A stretch of 7,242 nucleotides of DNA, taken from Alphaproteobacteria bacterium (lineage in GTDB: Bacteria; Pseudomonadota; Alphaproteobacteria; Thalassobaculales; Thalassobaculaceae). The stretch covers positions 1 to 7,242 of the forward strand of contig JAPKDN010000161.1 in assembly GCA_028822575.1 (NCBI GenBank), given 5' to 3'. Position 1 is the first letter of the stretch. Each line of letters begins with the position of its first letter. The position numbers and the translations under genes were made by a program. Shown here in pieces: positions 6,229 to 7,242 of the stretch. The notes below the pieces were generated by a model. The model was not told where the DNA came from. It worked only from the letters and a program-made list of their open reading frames with translations, and searched no databases.

Positions 6229-7044
6229 TCAGGCCGCTTGGCTGACTTGCCGGGGCCGATAGATCGAGGTGTGGTCGATATGGACGAGGCCGACACCGTC
6301 GCTTCGGGTGACCAGGACGTCGATATCCACGAAAAGGTGGCCTTTGTGCTCGTAATTACGGGTGACGCGCGCCCGTGCCGCCAGGGTGTCGCCGTATCGG
6401 GGCACGCCGAGGTTGCGCACCTTGCTGCCGACATGCATCCAGGGGCCGAGCTTGACGTTATGGGAGAGCGCGCGGTTCGCCAGCCTTAGAATCCAGCCGG
6501 GATGCACGATCTTTTCCTTGGCGTAGATATCCAGGCTATCGCGAACATCCAGAAGGTATTGCGCCTGCTCCGCCGGATCCTGGACCTGCTCGAACGTGCC
6601 GAGCACCATGCCGTCGGGTAGAGTCTCCGGCGCGGCGTCGGGCCGGGCGTCGAAATCAGGGAGCGCGGCGACGGCGAAACTGTTGGGTGAGGGAGCTGGA
6701 GTAGAGGTTCCCATGGAAGCGGTGCCGGTGGCGCACAGGATACCCTCGGACTCGACCTTGATTGCCAGGCCATCATTACCGGCGGGCTCCCCCGTGATCT
6801 GGGCTTGGCGGCCGTCATAAACCGGTTTCATCAACCGGCAGTCGGCGTTTCCGCTCTCCAGCCAATCGGGGCCGAAATGGCGGATGGCCGGGTTCATCAT
6901 ATAGGCATAGACCTCAACCCCCGGCACCAGCCCGCCTTGAAAGCCAAACTTCTGGGCCACGGCGTCGTCATGGATCTTGTTCTCCGAGGCCGCCGAAAGA
7001 TTGAAGGCTTGCAGCTCATTTTTGATCACGGTGTCGCCGCTCAT
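6229..7044 (-). CDS. MaoC-like double hot-dog protein, probable acyl-CoA hydratase/dehydratase relative
   Basis: With 271 residues this has the size of a two-hot-dog-domain protein. The N-terminal half carries ASENKIHDDAVAQKFGF (19-35) followed by GGLVPGVEVYAYM (37-49), which is the hydratase-type helix and loop of MaoC proteins. The C-terminal half has PGWILRLANRALSHN (182-196), GPWMHVGSKVRNLGVPRYGDTL (200-221) and VDIDVLVTRSDGVGLVHIDHTSIYRP (239-264), typical of the second hot-dog strand set. In (R)-specific enoyl-CoA hydratases the motif is DxNPIH; here it is SENKIH, so the His is kept and the Asp position is Ser, with Glu next to it. Activity is therefore plausible but not assured. The ATG at 7044 has GGGAG (7052-7056) 7 bases upstream; an in-frame ATG at 7062 would add six residues but lacks a clear ribosome binding site. 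This is the first gene of the minus-strand operon. Confidence 0.82.
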   Translation of the reverse strand: MSGDTVIKNELQAFNLSAASENKIHDDAVAQKFGFQGGLVPGVEVYAYMMNPAIRHFGPDWLESGNADCRLMKPVYDGRQAQITGEPAGNDGLAIKVESEGILCATGTASMGTSTPAPSPNSFAVAALPDFDARPDAAPETLPDGMVLGTFEQVQDPAEQAQYLLDVRDSLDIYAKEKIVHPGWILRLANRALSHNVKLGPWMHVGSKVRNLGVPRYGDTLAARARVTRNYEHKGHLFVDIDVLVTRSDGVGLVHIDHTSIYRPRQVSQAA

Positions 7045-7242
7045 TCCATCGCTCCCAGTCATCTAGTGGCGCCCAGGCTAACCCCGTGGCTGCTCGGCGC
7101 AAGGGTTGATCGCAAGATAACAGGAGGATGGAAGCTTGCCGGTGGAAAGGACCCTTCGAGATGGCGCCAAGGGGCGCCTCCTCGGGGTGAGTCGGTTGGT
7201 AACGCCCTCGACTCATCCTGAGGAGCGAGCCGGCGAACGCCT
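7045..7242. promoter_or_regulatory. Upstream region of the MaoC-led operon
   Basis: The promoter of the minus-strand operon should lie here. GGGAG at 7052-7056 is the ribosome binding site that fixes the MaoC-like start at 7044. I could not find a convincing -35/-10 pair on the minus strand between 7063 and 7140. The far part, 7151-7242, is occupied by palindromic repeat units described separately. I see no convincing gene in this stretch. Confidence 0.45.
7151..7242. repeat. Inverted pair of palindromic intergenic repeat units (right unit cut by the edge)
   Basis: The left unit contains a hairpin GGCGCC-AAGG-GGCGCC (7163-7178) inside an outer CGAG/CTCG pair (7157-7160 with 7181-7184). Its edge, CTCCTCGGGGTGAGTCG (7178-7194), is the reverse complement, with two differences, of CGACTCATCCTGAGGAG (7209-7225), which opens a second unit in opposite orientation running off the window. 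The CTCATCCTGAGGAGC and CCTTCGAGA cores resemble, from memory, a very common dispersed intergenic repeat of alphaproteobacteria. It differs in sequence from the repeat at 3274-3363. Confidence 0.7.

Noticed and set aside
5389..6489. A 366-codon plus-strand open frame
   Set aside because: It lies antisense to the crotonase, the start of the methyltransferase and part of the MaoC-like gene. Its translation has no recognisable domain and is rich in Gly, Arg, Asp and His, as expected of an antisense shadow in GC-rich DNA.
7063..7216. A minus-strand open frame (7016-7216) upstream of the MaoC-like gene
   Set aside because: It is in another frame, overlaps the MaoC-like start and the palindromic repeat, and shows no recognisable protein features.

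Overview
The window looks like chromosomal DNA of an alphaproteobacterium, perhaps Rhodospirillales-like. The base composition is GC-rich, coding is dense, the catabolic families present are typical of that class, and the gaps hold two REP/palindromic repeat types that resemble alphaproteobacterial intergenic repeats. The taxonomic placement is inference; there is no marker gene.

Layout. (1) Positions 1-2165, minus strand: a hydantoinase/oxoprolinase pair. A complete HyuA-type ATPase subunit is followed, through a 4-base ATGA overlap, by the first 23 codons of a HyuB-type subunit that runs off the left edge. (2) Positions 2166-2290: a 125-bp divergent promoter region. (3) Positions 2291-3151, plus strand: a short-chain dehydrogenase/reductase most like the 2,4-dienoyl-CoA / peroxisomal trans-2-enoyl-CoA reductase branch, without the usual YxxxK catalytic motif. 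(4) Positions 3152-3391: a convergent gap holding a pair of inverted REP-like hairpins. (5) Positions 3392-7044, minus strand: a probable four-gene operon, read from right to left as MaoC-like double hot-dog protein, enoyl-CoA hydratase/isomerase, SAM-dependent O-methyltransferase and zinc-free quinone-oxidoreductase-like MDR. (6) Positions 7045-7242: upstream region with a second palindromic repeat family.

How they may work together. The MaoC-like protein, the crotonase and the dienoyl/enoyl-CoA reductase-like SDR all point to acyl-CoA chemistry on an unsaturated, cyclic or aromatic-derived acid. The MDR could supply an NADPH-dependent enone or alkene reduction. The hydantoinase/carboxylase pair could open a cyclic amide or carboxylate a ketone with ATP. 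A small-molecule O-methyltransferase inside the same operon is the odd member and hints at a dedicated, possibly undescribed, CoA-linked pathway. No acyl-CoA ligase, acyl-CoA dehydrogenase, thiolase, transporter or regulator lies in the window, so the substrate cannot be named.
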